From assembly GCF_001661345.1 (NCBI RefSeq), contig NW_017962920.1:791524-855523 (forward strand): a stretch of 64,000 bases of DNA, read 5' to 3'. A model generated the notes under the pieces. The model ran no database searches, was not told where the DNA came from, and saw nothing but the letters and a program-made list of their open reading frames with translations. Made by a program: the position numbers and the translations under genes. Position 1 is the stretch's first letter, and every line of letters starts with the position of its first letter. This stretch comes from Ascoidea rubescens DSM 1968. Lineage: Eukaryota > Ascomycota > Saccharomycetes > Ascoideales > Ascoideaceae. Positions 1-13,560 of this stretch are shown here, piece by piece.

Positions 1-3000
1 ATTGAGAATATTTACTATATTGAATCTCAAATTTGAGCACACAGCAACTGGCTATTGCTCTGCGAAATGTACAGAGCACGTTATCAGTCAGCATTATGAA
101 GCAGCTGCTCCGCCATTCAGTTGGCATTTCATCAATTGTTGTTTCGGTTCTACAAACAATTGATATATTGAGAGCTGGTTCCCCAAAACAATCTTTGAAA
201 TTGGATCTTTCAATATGTCACGAAGCGTGTTATCACTATAATTTAGTTAACAACTATTATTTGGAATGAAAGGATAACTGGAGTATTTGGCAAACACATC
301 GTACCACCATCAAGGCACAAATTAAATCATGCTTTGATGGATTGAGTCTATCGCCCGCTACAAGTCAGGTAGAATATATGTTTCATTCGAAACAGATTTG
401 GCCAGAAATAGAATCGTACCAAAATCTTGATCTATAGTTACATCCATGATGATCGAGAACGATGGTTCATGCTAAAGCATTTTAATGTTTTCTCGAGGAA
501 ATCGTTTTCAGTTCCTTTAGTATCTGTACAATGAAATTCGATAGATATTTCTGGAGTCTTTTGAAAAACTTCGAAAATCATTATTATTTTGTATAAGAGT
601 GATTCGAAGAAACAGATTTCCAGCCTCAAAGCACTCAATGAAATGTTGCTCCTAAAGAAGGCCTATGCCTTATCAATATTAAATTCTGCTTTTGCAGTAA
701 TTGAATGATCACCAACATAAATAGATATTATCAAACTTTATTTGTGACATCATCAAAGATTTATAGTACTCTGTGCTTAGTTATTGGTAACTTTTGATCA
801 ATTCAACGGATAGTAGCTCAAAAAATCTCATCCATGCTTAAAACCATACAACTCATTGCTGCATTCCCAATCAGTGTTGTCAGAAAAAGGCGCCGCCGAA
901 ATTTCAAAATAGACTAGATAGTTCAAAGCGCCATTCATCAAAGCTGTATTGGCATTCATTGGGCAGACATCGTGGTTCTTGTTGGCAGCACAGGAGAGCA
1001 TTGATCACGATGCATCCCAATCATAACAGGATTATTGACTTTAAAATAGCGACGGCCATCTTCCAGAAGAAACTCGGTTCCCCTTTATCTTGTCTCAAAC
1101 CGCTGATAATCACTAGTTACTTGTTTGAGAATCAGTAACAAGTTTCGCTTTTATTTTCTTGTTTGACTGATCTTCGTGGAACTAAATGATATGCAGCAAT
1201 ATTTCGGATGACATGGATTGATTTGCTACAGCAGCTGAGCATTCTATTTGACAATGACTGGTTGAAAATTCACTGGTCCAATTTGGAGTCATAGGCTTTC
1301 AATTTCATGCCACCGAATCCGCTCCTTCATGAGCAACAAGAACCATTGCTATTTGAAATATTTTTTCTAACGATAGTATCGCTCGTGAACAGTGTAGTTA
1401 GTTGTTCTTCAAGTTCTTCAACAACCGGTGATGATTTTAGGAGGTTTAACTGATCATAGTGTTCTGCACTAGACAAGACTATTCAGCAGCCTCTCCCTGT
1501 TTTGTTGCCTTTTTGAAGATTCCTGGGTGCTCGGTAATTATCAACGTTGGTCGCAAGTCTCATCCTAGATTTGATTGGAATATCAGATGGATTGTCAGAA
1601 ACCAAACTGTTGATCAGGGAGGACTTAACTATAAGATTAGTAACAAGGTGATTGAACAAATCCTCAAAAATAAGATCTGCAGTCATTTGTCATATTCGGT
1701 TTCTGGTTGTCCAAATAAAGCCCCAAATATCAGCGTTCAGTGACTCACCTATTTCAACATCATCTATTACTGCACCAATTTTGTAAGTTAGGCGGTCAAG
1801 TTGAAGTTTAAACGAAGCGTAATAACCTGTTGAAGAAGTAGTTGCTTCACTAGCAGAGCAGTTTCAACCTTCAACATTTTTATCCTGAATTCCAGTATTT
1901 GAAATCAATGGATTAATATGATTGAGTGATAGAAGTGATGTTGTTATGGAAAATGTTGTTTGATCTCTTCTCTAAAATATATAAATTCTTGTATCTTGAG
2001 TAAAAGACCAAAAATATACTATGGAAGCCCCCTCCATCATCTTATGTTGATTGTCATTAAGTTTGAAAGCACAAATGCATGAATCACATGATCCATCAGC
2101 CTTCCAATATCATTGGTCGGTAAGAAGATGAAGCAGCTGATTCATAGTGTGCCATGACTCAAATATAATTGCACTAAAAAAGATCGTTGACGATATGCAA
2201 ATTTGAAACATTGATTTGGACCGTTAAAGTCCATCGATAATTGTCGCATTCTCTATTGTACTTGATATGGTTTTTCTTTCAGGTAGTAAATTTTATACGA
2301 TGAATGACATAAAGAGAGCCGATGGGTTTAACCATTTCCTTCGAATAATTTCTTTAAATATTGGAAATCAATTCTACATCTGCTTCGATAACTGGAAGTG
2401 ATTTGTCTGCTAAGCTGGAGTTACCTTGGAAATATTAATATTTATTTATCTGACCATTCAGTACCATTTGATTTGAACTTGAATCATTCATTTCAACGTG
2501 ATTAGAGTTATGTATTGAGATAAATATCATTAAGCACTCACAATTGGTGAAACTTCGTCAGAATGAGTTTATTGACCAAAACTTGGAAGTGCTACCTTCA
2601 GAAGTCATGGAAGTGGGGATCTGATTAGAGCAGTGGAACACGTTTCACGCTATCTTACCGCACTTACAGTGATACTTCAAGTGTGTTTAATTCTAGCTAA
2701 AGTAGTCATTTCATTGCATCAACAGTAAAGATTTGTATTTTGAATTTGTGGCGTGTCTCACACAATATTGTGAACCATTCCAATTTGTACCACTGTGGCA
2801 GTTACAAACAGTGATTTATAGCCCTATAAACGCACCCTAATAGAGGCACCTTCTGTGTGAAATGCTTGAACTTACTTTTCGCTGTTCCTTTTGTAAGCAT
2901 GGTCAGCCAATTGAACAATCGAAACTGTATTTCTTCCTAAGAGTGGAATAGTTTGACGTCGGATAATTCTAGACAACCAAAAGACGTATTTTCTTCTGTT

Positions 3001-6000
3001 TAACCAATCTGGTGGATAAGGCCGGCATATAATAGCTTTGCGACTTCTACTTTCCGATAATGTCTCACATTTATTCCAAATGCCAAGTATAGAACAAAGG
3101 CAAAATTCGCAACTTTAATATTCAGGATTTCAACAACTGATATATTTGTCGGACTTTTCACAATCGATATTTTTATAGCTTTATCTAATTATATTGAAAT
3201 CTTTTCTAATTTATCACTTGCAGTTCAAGCATTTTCACTAAAAAGGATATTACTATTGCAGTTGAACTTGATATCGTTTTAGTAGATGTTGGGAACAGCT
3301 TTGACCGTTTTTGATCCGCTACGATGGATGTTCCTCTGTTCAAGCATTTCAAACTCTGAAATATCTTTTCCAATTCCAGCGATTTATGTTCTGCCCTCCA
3401 GTAAATTTTGTCTTCCAAATTTCATTTTTAATTGGTGGTATGGACGGCCAGCTCATTGATTACATTCGCAGATAACTGCTCTGAATGTCGAAAATCGTAG
3501 ATCATAAATATAATTTTTTAAACGCGACTGAAGTATAATGCATATCATATTATATTAATAGTTTATTTCATAAAGAGTTATACCATATACACCATAGCAT
3601 CTAAATATATTGTCGTTCTAAGAAAAAGGGAGAGGAGGATGAAGACATAGGTGAACGATTTGCAAAGCCGTTTCAAGTTTTTCGATTCACAATCGGTGAT
3701 AAATTAGTTGATTGAAACCCTTAAACGTTTTTTAATTGATCGGGATGAGATGGTAGTGAAAATATGAAATGAGTTCGTCTCACAAAGCAATCCATCCTAA
3801 CAAAATGAGTTGAAAAGAAACAATTTCACAATGATGTCTTTCCTGAGAATGATTTTTGTCACATTATGATTGAAGCAAACATTTGATCACCATTTGGAGC
3901 ATGGACTTTGAATGTCTTTTTCTTTTATCCAATCGGTTCAGAGGCCGAGGCCTATCAATTATTGAGAAAGATGGAATTGGGCAAAAGCATCAAATGAACG
4001 TGCAAAGCTCCATTACCGATTTAGAAGATTGCTGTTATTGATTTGCTTTTGAATTTGTTTTTTGATTATTGATTTTTCGATTTCTGCTGTTGCATTTTAG
4101 AATGTTTTATGCGTTTCACCGATTTGATAGATGTAACATATTGCTTGCTCAACTTCTTAAACACAATTGGGATTGACTCTATTATCTGTTTTGAAACGGA
4201 AAGGTGATTTCAATGTCAAAGAATGTAATCTATCAAATATTGATCTTCATTCAATTAATTAGTCAGTTGCTGCTGATTTGAAACTGAAAAATTCTGCAAC
4301 AATAGAATTAGATTGAAGTTGCCCAAAAATCATGTCTTAGCCCCATTATTTGGGCAATCAACTCGGCAACGATAGATTCACCAATAATGAATTTCTTCGA
4401 GTGGTAAAATTTCGGGCGTTCAGCTATGCTTAGATCAATATCGCCGATTTTACATTTCATGAATGCGCATTATATGCAACAGCAGTCAATTAGTGTTGGT
4501 TGATGAAATTATTTGATTGAAATACCCTTGACCATGGCGCCTGTGAGTGAGTAGCAAATTTTATTTTGTGTTGGAAGCCAAACTAATTTGTACGTCGATC
4601 GCACTTGTCAATCAAAATGATTTGAACTTCCTACCGTCTGGCGACATCAGAAAGTAACCTTCAAATGCATCAGGTTTTCGTTCAACGTGAGCTTGGTAAC
4701 CAATGTCAGCCAATGTAACTCTGCTAACTAGATCTGTTAATAATTTTTCAAGGAGGTTGACATTACATATTTTTAAACATCGAACTCACTCAGTTCCATC
4801 TGTTGTCGAAATATGGCCACCATTGACAGTTTTAATTAATACATTTCGTTGAAATTAAGTTTGGTTTGTTCTTGCAACTGTTGCTGTAATATCCAAACCA
4901 CCGCCAAAAGGAATTCAACGTTACCGAGCATAATGGTTAATTTCACAAAGGCCTTGTTCTCTTACGTTTAATTTGACTAATTTTTTTTCAATATTTCTTC
5001 TTTCAATTTATTAATATCTTTGACGATGAAATTAATTGATTGCATTGCCATTCGTTCGGTAACGTCGAAGTTTTTGGCATCAAAATTATTGGTTTTCCAA
5101 TGTTGCGAATATCTTGGATTTCCAACATTAGGATAGCAGCAGCGGGGGCAACTGGACTCAAGTGCAAGGTAATCAGGTGACTTCACGGTAATTTGATTTT
5201 ACTTCTTTTTATCAATTTAGATGAATAATTAATGGATGTATTAACTATTTATGAAGGTCATACTTTTGCAAGCGTTTTCCAATGAGAATCTTTCAACGAA
5301 TCTTAATGAATAGTTCAGCAACATCTTTATCATCATAGTATCCAATCTGTTTTGATTTAACCCAACAGTGTGTAATGCTGTGACAATGCCACCGAAGTCT
5401 AATTGATGTTGGATTGAGATCGGGGCCACTAATGGACCTCGATATGTTTAAGTTGTCAATGTGAACGACTATGGTTTGTTGTTGCTACAGTAAATTTTTA
5501 CTAAGAGCCGTTCAGCGCCACTCCCAATCTTATCAATCATGTTTGAATGAAACCACATGGGTTTTTCTTCAACTACTTTTTGCCAACGCTGCAATACATA
5601 GCAAACACAAAAACTTTTGAGACGAAACATTTGATGACATATAAAATTAAGACTGTACCTGCGAACCTTTTCTGAAGTAAATAATTGAGGAGGGTCTTCT
5701 ATATTGTGCTTTCAATAATCTACTTAAGTCATATAACTACTGGGAGCGATTGCAACTTCTTTGCTTCGGGATATCAACCACTGATATATTTATGAAATCA
5801 TTAACAATTATCAACGTCGTACTTCAACGATTATCAACGTCATAGTTTATCTATTGGTAGTTCAAGGAGTTCTCCATATACATTGGCACATTCTTCAATT
5901 TTGGTGAAAGTTGCTTTGGTTGAACGTTCGCAGGTTATCAATTCTAAGTGATAGTAATGCAAGTTTAGTTCTTTACCATCTCAGGAGAATGGATGTTCAG

Positions 6001-6900
6001 TTGTTAATCACAGCTAACTCTGCAATACCTTCCTTGATTGGAGAAATTTTGCTCTTGTTATGTTGAATCACTTCCTTCTCTCGGGTTTATGTCTGACCTG
6101 ATACATGCAACTTATTAGTACATCTTTCTTTGTGGAATGGATCTTAGAATTACGGAAAGACGTAAATTATTCTAATATCGTTGAAAAGACTGTGAAAACG
6201 AATTATGCACTGAGATATATAAAGCAATTACCTATTAGAATAATACACAATATCCAACTCCGAATATTAACATTAACTTGAAGTATTAATGATTGAACTT
6301 CATTTACCAATCCGTTGACTAAAAGTCGTTATTATTTAATCACATTTTCGTAAGTCAGAGTGCCATTAAATTCTCTCCAAGGATTCCTTTTGAAGATATC
6401 AAAAGTCACTCATTTCTCTCATCATTGTTGATGAGAAGATACTATTTTGCTGATGCCATATCTCCGCCACCGACGTTCGTCATTGGTAATAATTTTTCGT
6501 TGTCGATACTATTTTTTGTTTAGTGGAAGACAAACTAATATCAACAAAACCGGATATTAGCCATGGGGTTAAGTGCCACTGGAATCAGTATATCAGACTT
6601 GCAAAGTAGTTGTTGGGATTTATAGAAGCAGTTTTTTTTGTACTGAGGCAAATATGAGAGATTGGGTTCAAACTATACAATAGCTTTTCCCATTTTCCAC
6701 CGTTATCCTTTCCTGCAGATGTTCCAACAGAAAGGTCAAATTATAGGGGATAGTCTACTGTTTAATTCAGGGAAGCCGTCTTGACACTTTTCAGAAACTA
6801 TTATCGGAATTGATGCCAGCTGTCAAAACACTATTTCTATCCATCATACTTCTCCAAAGAAAAATAGAAAACTATTTAGCTATGGCCAAGAGTTTCAAAA
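1..6900 (-). mobile_element. F1: very old Ty5-like copia fossil, left end outside the window
   Basis: This AT-rich stretch has no gene. The clearest landmark is at about 5,105-5,145 (minus), where a frame reads PAAAILMLEIQ, matching the Ala-rich linker that follows the zinc knuckle in the other copies (F13 reads AAAAILEATQ). Gag should then lie to the right (about 5.2-6.5 kb) and integrase and reverse transcriptase to the left. A minus frame at 1,483-1,686 may be the start of reverse transcriptase, but it is weak. Broken many times and among the oldest copies here. More than one nested copy is possible. Confidence 0.45.
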
Positions 6901-7099
6901 CATCGATTTTCAACTATTCTTGTTTTAAGCCAGCGAGAGACTTCATTTTCATTTGCAAAAAGAAAGGGCCAATAGGTTTTTATGATTTCTACTTGTACGG
7001 TTTTGGGTGGAAGTAGTGCTGCTATGCCATTCATTTCAATGAAATTGATTTCACTACTTTTAGGAGACATCCAACTTCATTATCATTGGCTTGGAACAA

Positions 7100-8265
7100 C
7101 ATCTTAGAAGAATGCTGGAGTAATATACATTGATGTTGACACCAATATCTGAACTTTCTATTGAACAAACGGATTTGTTGAATTGTGGGAAGTCTCTTTG
7201 CTGAGCTTAAGTTTACCTGTCATCGATTCAGTTGGATAGCGTTCAACTTTTTGAGCAATTCGTGATCATTTCAACAGATTCAAGTGTTCAAATTTTTAGT
7301 TATTAGAAAATGTCATTCAGATGAAAGTACTTCGTTTGTTCGTCAGATGATGCTTTAAAGATCACTTGGAAATCATCGTAGTTGGTCTGAGTTTCAAGCT
7401 GGTTTACTTTTCAATATTGCATTGTGTGTCAGAAAACAAACTAATGATTATCTACGATTTATCAACAGGATTGGAATCAGATTCATCGAACCGATCATCG
7501 ACGGTGACAACATCAATTGATTGCAACTTATTGCTTGAATATCCACTAAAGGGATTACGTACATCATTCTGAACCGCTTCAGTCAACTTAATATGAATCT
7601 CATGATTGAACACTTATGCTGCTTGAGGCACACAATTCAGGTTGAACGAAAAACCAAAGTTCTGGATAAGATAGGGAAACTTTTGGCGAGACTGTTTTGA
7701 CCTTGAATATCTTCAACCGCCGTTAAATTATTCGATTTCAAGGGGTAAATTCGATTCATTTCTCAAAACCATTTGTACTGAATATTGCTTTTAAGATGAC
7801 CTGTAAAAATGGTGAAATCATTTTTTGGGCACTAACGCCGTGTGAAGTACCTGTGATGTCCTCCTTACAATGTGTTTGTCAAAAATAAAGCCGAATCCCA
7901 CTATTAGAAATCCAAAGAAAAAATTATCTATAAATCGTTTCTTGGTATGTCCAACGATTTCTGACGAAGAATCGTATTTATTATTTACCGAAATGTGATT
8001 ATGCAACATTGTTGAATGTCCTTGTGAGAAGCTCCAAAGACTCATTTGCAGGAATAGAGACAATTTCGAGTTGTTTAAATTACTTGTCCATATATGTATT
8101 TTAGATTTTAATTACGGCATTTATGAAGGAAGAATGGAAAGCTCTGAGCTGAAGGATGTAAGCACTTTCCTTGAAGTTATTCTCAGATATGCCAATTCAA
8201 GTCATGATCGGCTTTAATAAGCAAAAAATAATATTTTTCTAAAGATATTCAGTTCTCTAATAATA
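7100..8265 (-). mobile_element. F2: 3' fragment of a Ty5-like element (RNase H and probable LTR)
   Basis: A minus-strand frame at 7,818-8,063 shows an RNase H-like order of motifs (VNN.. then EIVGHTKKRFID) as in the end of copia pol. It abuts the LTR that starts near 8,270, so the rest of its body is not next to it. AT-rich and many times broken. The LTR expected to its left (about 7.1-7.7 kb) is not clearly delimited. It may be an older copy into which F3 inserted. Confidence 0.42.
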
Positions 8266-8269
8266 ATTT

Positions 8270-8825
8270 TTGCTTTACACCCCCACGGTTATATATGATG
8301 GTAAAGATGCACTTATAAATTAATAATGAGAAGCAGATCGCACGCCCCTATTAAGAAAAGCAGGCTTCCAACACAGAGTGTCATAGGAGCGGACTGGGGT
8401 CTGATACTGAGGGACCAAATGTGCATAAGCGGGAAGCCCACGACATCCTGAAACAATTTAGAAATATTGCAAACTAAGTTTCCTGTGGAGTGAGGAGCTT
8501 CTAGATATGTGTGGCAAACGCGGTTTGACGAATCCGCTTACGGCGGGTAGAGTGGGTTCCAAACACATCCACGTCGTTTTTGAAAAAGCATGTTGGAGAG
8601 AGAATGATGGAGTTTTTATATCGGTTGCATGGAGCTTGCACTACAAAAGCACTTTGAGCCCTACAAGCACGGTAGGATTTCACTTCCTTTACCTTTTCCT
8701 CCTTAACATTACGAGGCGGTTTGTTGGCTTTGTTGCTCGTTGGTTCGCAAACACCCACTTCTCTAATCGACTGATTAGGTGTCAATCATGGACAGTTATA
8801 TAAGATGATAAGAGAAACTTGATTC
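8270..8825 (-). repeat. LTR, 3' LTR of F3
   Basis: The block around 8,388-8,425 (gagcggactggggtc, then gagggacc) matches the reverse complement of the LTR core at 53,330-53,420 and the minus LTR at 58,957-59,030. Its right end (near 8,750-8,800, cacttctctaa) matches 42,918-42,970. GC-richer than its surroundings. Confidence 0.6.
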
Positions 8826-11800
8826 CAAGAAATACTTAACCACCAAATAAGCAATTCCAACGTCGATGCCGGCATCCTATGAGACCGGGCAAGCCATTTA
8901 TGAATCAAAAAAGGATTTAGTTAAACGCTAAAACTTAAAAGGTAAGAGAAATAATAATCGGATGCTCAGTCATAAAAATATTTATCGGTACCAAAGGAGA
9001 CTCATCAAGAACTCCACCAAAGAATGAAAATTCGATGAAACCAAATGACGTAAACAACAATCAGATTATCCATTATGAATTGAGTCGTAAAGCAATTCAT
9101 TGCTTTTCGCAAGGGCAAGTGAACTAAGTGACTTATTCAACATATAACAACCATTGCTTTTGTTGGAAATCTGGCACAAGACTATGTAACACTGAATATC
9201 CCTTTAGTTAATGAATCCGCATAGAAATTTGCATGTTGGGTCGAGGGAATAGTGGGATTGATAACCAAGATCTTAGCCGAATTGGAACACAACTAACAAT
9301 TGGATTCGTGGACATTAAAACCATTCAATTTAATCTCTAGCATTAGAATCTCATTTGGAGTGACTGCCTGATTGAAAGAATTATATTCCTCCTCCATAGT
9401 AAAGAACGCACATGCGGCCCGCCTTTTCAGTTTCCACTACTTGGCATTTCATAGATGTAAGAAAAATCACCACCGTCCAATTGACGATCGGCAGACTTTG
9501 CTGCTCAATCACCGTCTCAGTAGCGACAAAACCCAATTGATATTCAACGTGGTCATACAAAGTGAAATGAATTATCGTTGACTATTTTAGCACGGTCCAT
9601 TCACAACATGGATGGATGTTGCAAGGTCCATTAAGATGTCGACTGAGTATCCAAAAAGCCAAAAAATATTTGACAATAATGAGTCTGCAGAAAAATTTAT
9701 CGACTCAACATTTGATTTGCGCAGTCATGATAGGTCAGGATGAAACGCAGAACCAATGGATGCAGGTAGCTCTACGTTTGGTTTTATCATCATCTGTGTA
9801 GGGTTGCGCTTCACTTGTGCATTATATCGTGTTGGGTGTTCTGCTTTGCGTTCGGCTTCGTAGGCCCCGAAATACGTTGGTTTGGTTCAGCAACTTCAAC
9901 ACCAAAACCGCCACAGAGCTTCAACCGAATTTTCAACTTCGAACAACACTGTGAGATACGATTTGCCGAGTTTCACCAATGCATCTGGTGAACCCACAAT
10001 TGTAACACCATTTACATATAATGCTGGCAAGCAGTAGGGTTTGTCCACAGCGAAATGAGACTCATCTCGATCAGCCGAAGATCGTTGAAACACCAGTGGT
10101 TAAAAAGAGATTACAACATATTTACCAAGGATACAATTATAAATCAGTTTATGAATCAGTTTAGGTGACCACGATAGTTTCAAAGAATATTGGACATTAC
10201 CTGATTCGGGAGACAGTTTCATGTAATTTTGAGCTGGAATATCCTCTTCTAGAAATCCTGTTGTCGAAACAATTTGAAGATCATTCACTTATTTAACGAT
10301 GGAAAAACAAGAAGGACTGTAATTCTTTCATTTTTAATTTTTGCCGAAGATGTTTCAGCTTCGCCGATTGTTTGAAGCTGAGAAACTGCATGGAAATGTA
10401 TTTTGACTTTTCAAATGCCCAGGCAGGTGGCAACTTCGGTGTTAGCACGCAACGAAAAAAAAGTAGTCGATTTCCGGTTGGAAAATGAACCACTAGGTCG
10501 AGGATGGCGCTACCGATGAGTGAAGATCCGATTGGAAAGAAACATTGCGAGTTTGGGCTGCAGAATCTGAATTAACAGCGTTAGCAATAATAGAAGCAGC
10601 AGCCATATCGGTAAGAGAAATCCATTCTAATGAGGTATCTCGCTATTCTGCTGTAATCCATCTATATTCATTTAAAATATCCTCACGGTCCTCTTAAGCA
10701 TTTTCTTTCGTTTCAACAACATTATCCATGTTAGATTTGCCAACAGAGTTAACATCAGCAACTCAATCACCGGCATCTGCGGATGAACGAGATCTCTTCA
10801 TTGAAACAATTGACATTGACTGGATTTGCATTTTGAACATCTTTCCGGATGTCTAGTTAGTGATCTTCATTGATCTAGGTCGCCTTTGATGTATCACGTG
10901 AAGCAAAATCCGTTGTCTTATCATTGTCAAAGGTAGCAGTCAGCTGATATTGCGCGGTAACACCACAAGCAATAGATCCATCAGGATCAGCAAAGCGAAT
11001 CGGTAGCTTGCGGGCGGCAAATCAACAATTTCTGAGAACAGAGTTGAAATCTAATTGACACGAGAGCCGAGAATAGCTCAGTACTTATGGATTTTGCTCC
11101 GCGCCTAGGCAATTCTAGCCATTTCGTAGCTAGCAAAAACACGGAGGATAGTTGTTTCAGCTTCCTAGGCTTGCCTGAGTCTGTTTTGGTCATGCCGTAT
11201 GCCGCTCATCCAGACACTTTTAAGATCGGCGTTGTATATTAAGATCATCGAAAGCGGCGGAACAGGGTAGTAAACAACGCTCCGTGTTTCGCCAAAATCG
11301 AATTTGTGAGAAGCATAGCATATATCCCAGTGCCACTGTACAAAGAGTGAATAACAGCCCCTTCCACTAGCAATGATCTGGGTGTGTAATTATTGCGTTG
11401 CACGTTCGTTGAGCCACTACATCATGATGACACATAAAAGAGATACATTTCCGGTACTGTTCAATCAGTTTACGAGCATATTTAAAGAGAGGGTGCACAA
11501 ACAAATTATAAAAAGCAACCGCACAATTCGTTTAATCCATTTTTGCATTGGTAGATTTAATTGAACGTACCAATCTCGCAACTTCAATTGGTCAATTAGC
11601 CGTGAAAGAACCAACTGCATATATTAACTGATCAAGAACAGTCGTGAAAAAGTACGAACTCTTGCTAACAAAAGAGCTTGCGTTCGCTCTCAATTTCAGC
11701 AAAATTTACGCAGATAGCAGCAGTGGGCTGTGAAATATGCGACATTCTAATGAATCTCGTCCCTTGATTTTGTCTCAAAGCTCTGATTGTTAACTATCGC

Positions 11801-13000
11801 AAGCTCAATTCCATTTATCATTGCTAATCATTTAGCAACAGTCCAACTTGCATCACTTAGGCGATCATCACAACTTGTGATAATGAATGTCACAACAGAT
11901 CGGCAACGAAATGTGTATATGATTTTGAGGCTTCCCTCTTACCAGCTATGGCACCAATCAAGTATTCCCAAGTATCTTTGAATGAGAAACTGGCCCGTTT
12001 ATCTCTGTCAGCTGCAATTAAAGCTAAGATTTAACTGTGGGGTGGTTGCAAGTTATTTTTTAATGATTCACCGATCGCATTGTTGAGAGTGTCAATGAGT
12101 TTCTCAATGAAAGAACATTCAAAGATACGAGAAATCTGACATCCATAGAAAGTTAAGTCAGTGGTCAGATCTGCAATAGCTCAAGTATGTTGGCGAGCAG
12201 CAGAATTAGAAAAGAACCAATTCCATTTCATCATCAGCTTGCTAATTAATTTCGGTGACGAGAACAACAATGACGGTCCAACTGTTGCCGCCATCCGCAG
12301 CAGCCGAAGCAGCCGAAGCATGGGCTGGTCTTGTTCAGAGAGAAGGAACAGGCCAAACTGAAAATCACTCAATAGCCAAAGGTTCCCTTACGTGACACAG
12401 ATAGCTTTTCATTCCTACTTGTTTTTATTTCTTTAACGGATCCTTATCAAGAGAGAGTAGCAGGATTGAAACTGCCTGAATATCAAAAGCATGAGGACCT
12501 TGTTGTTCGGCCAAACCCATTTCACCAGGTAATGGAATTTGGTAAAGCATTGTTAATTTAGGAAAAACCAGTTCAGCGAAGGGGTTGTCAGCCCTTTAAC
12601 CAGAATAGACAATTGCAGCAATCTTATTGGCGTTGTAAACCTGGACAATATTGCAATCAAATTTTACAAATATTCATTTAAAATTTCGTGTATTAGATAA
12701 TTTAGTACGCCTGGTTCCTGAAATAACGTTGCTTGTAATAATTATAGAACGTTGCACAGGCGCAGATTGCAAAGACTCGTTTTGTTAAGTGTTTTGTGAG
12801 ACCAAACAACATTTTAAAGCAGTTCTTCGTATAAAACTAGGTAAACTGCGCTGCTAAACGAAGTATGATGAAGTAAATCTAATCCGAGTTCACTGCGTTT
12901 CAATCCTGAATATCGGCAGAACGACATTTTTTAATAAGAGCCTTCCACCAACGATCCAACTTCACGACCTTCAGAACCTATTAGCAAAGCCCCCCAAGTA
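8270..13000 (-). mobile_element. F3: Ty5-like copia fossil, near full length
   Basis: Reading the minus strand from right to left, the landmarks are: Ala-rich linker at about 12,290-12,330 (imperfect 9-bp repeat of the type gcagccgaa), integrase-like sequence near 11.3 kb, and reverse transcriptase at 9.9-10.5 kb. The YVDD-box region reads LYVNGVTIVGSPDAL at about 9,975-10,030. The 3' LTR is at 8.27-8.82 kb. About 4.7 kb, close to a normal 5-kb Ty5-like element. Broken dozens of times. Confidence 0.75.
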
Positions 13001-13560
13001 AATATAGCAGCATTGATCCCTTTTTCTATTTTTGGACACACAGCATCTCCATTATATGTCTTATGCAATTAAGGAAGTCCATTCATTACCTTCAAATAAT
13101 AATGTCTTCTGAGGCTCCTGGAGTTCTACATGCGGATCTTCGGGATCTTTCCCATGTCTCTCCGGTGTTCCATTGGGGTATAATCCACTTTGCGACATAG
13201 AAAAGCGGCGGTCTCTTTCAAGTACTTCATCCAATTACTTCTTTACTTCGGTATTCTAAGAAGGCTTTCTATCATCCGTGACGACGTTTGCCGTTGCCCG
13301 AGCGGCAATGGGGTCTGAGTGCAAAGGAATGTCTTCTGTCAGGTTTTCCTCGGCTTATTGGACTAGGTTCCTGTCCCAAACACCATCGTTCGAAAATAAA
13401 ACATCTTGTTGAAAAGTTGATTTTTCCCTTTGAGACATAGTCATGTGCGTTTCATCAGAGAGAGTCGAATAATCCATTAGTCAATCAGCGATTAAGAAGA
13501 AATGGGTTTTTAACATCAAAAGCAAAAGGAATATCTTGGCTTTTCCTTTGGTTTTTTTGC
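12978..13560 (-). repeat. LTR between F3 and F4
   Basis: A terminus resembling the family end occurs at about 12,978 (ttagcaaagcc). The core at 13,295-13,420 (gcccgagcggcaatggggtc, then aaaataaaacatcttg) matches 20,000-20,025 and 42,655-42,765. A single LTR block separates the F3 gag end from the F4 RNase H end, so two tandem copies share it. Confidence 0.55.

Noticed and set aside
12292-12325. Short tandem repeat (gcagccgaa) as a microsatellite locus
   Set aside because: It is the coding trace of the Ala-rich linker seen in most copies, only slightly expanded.
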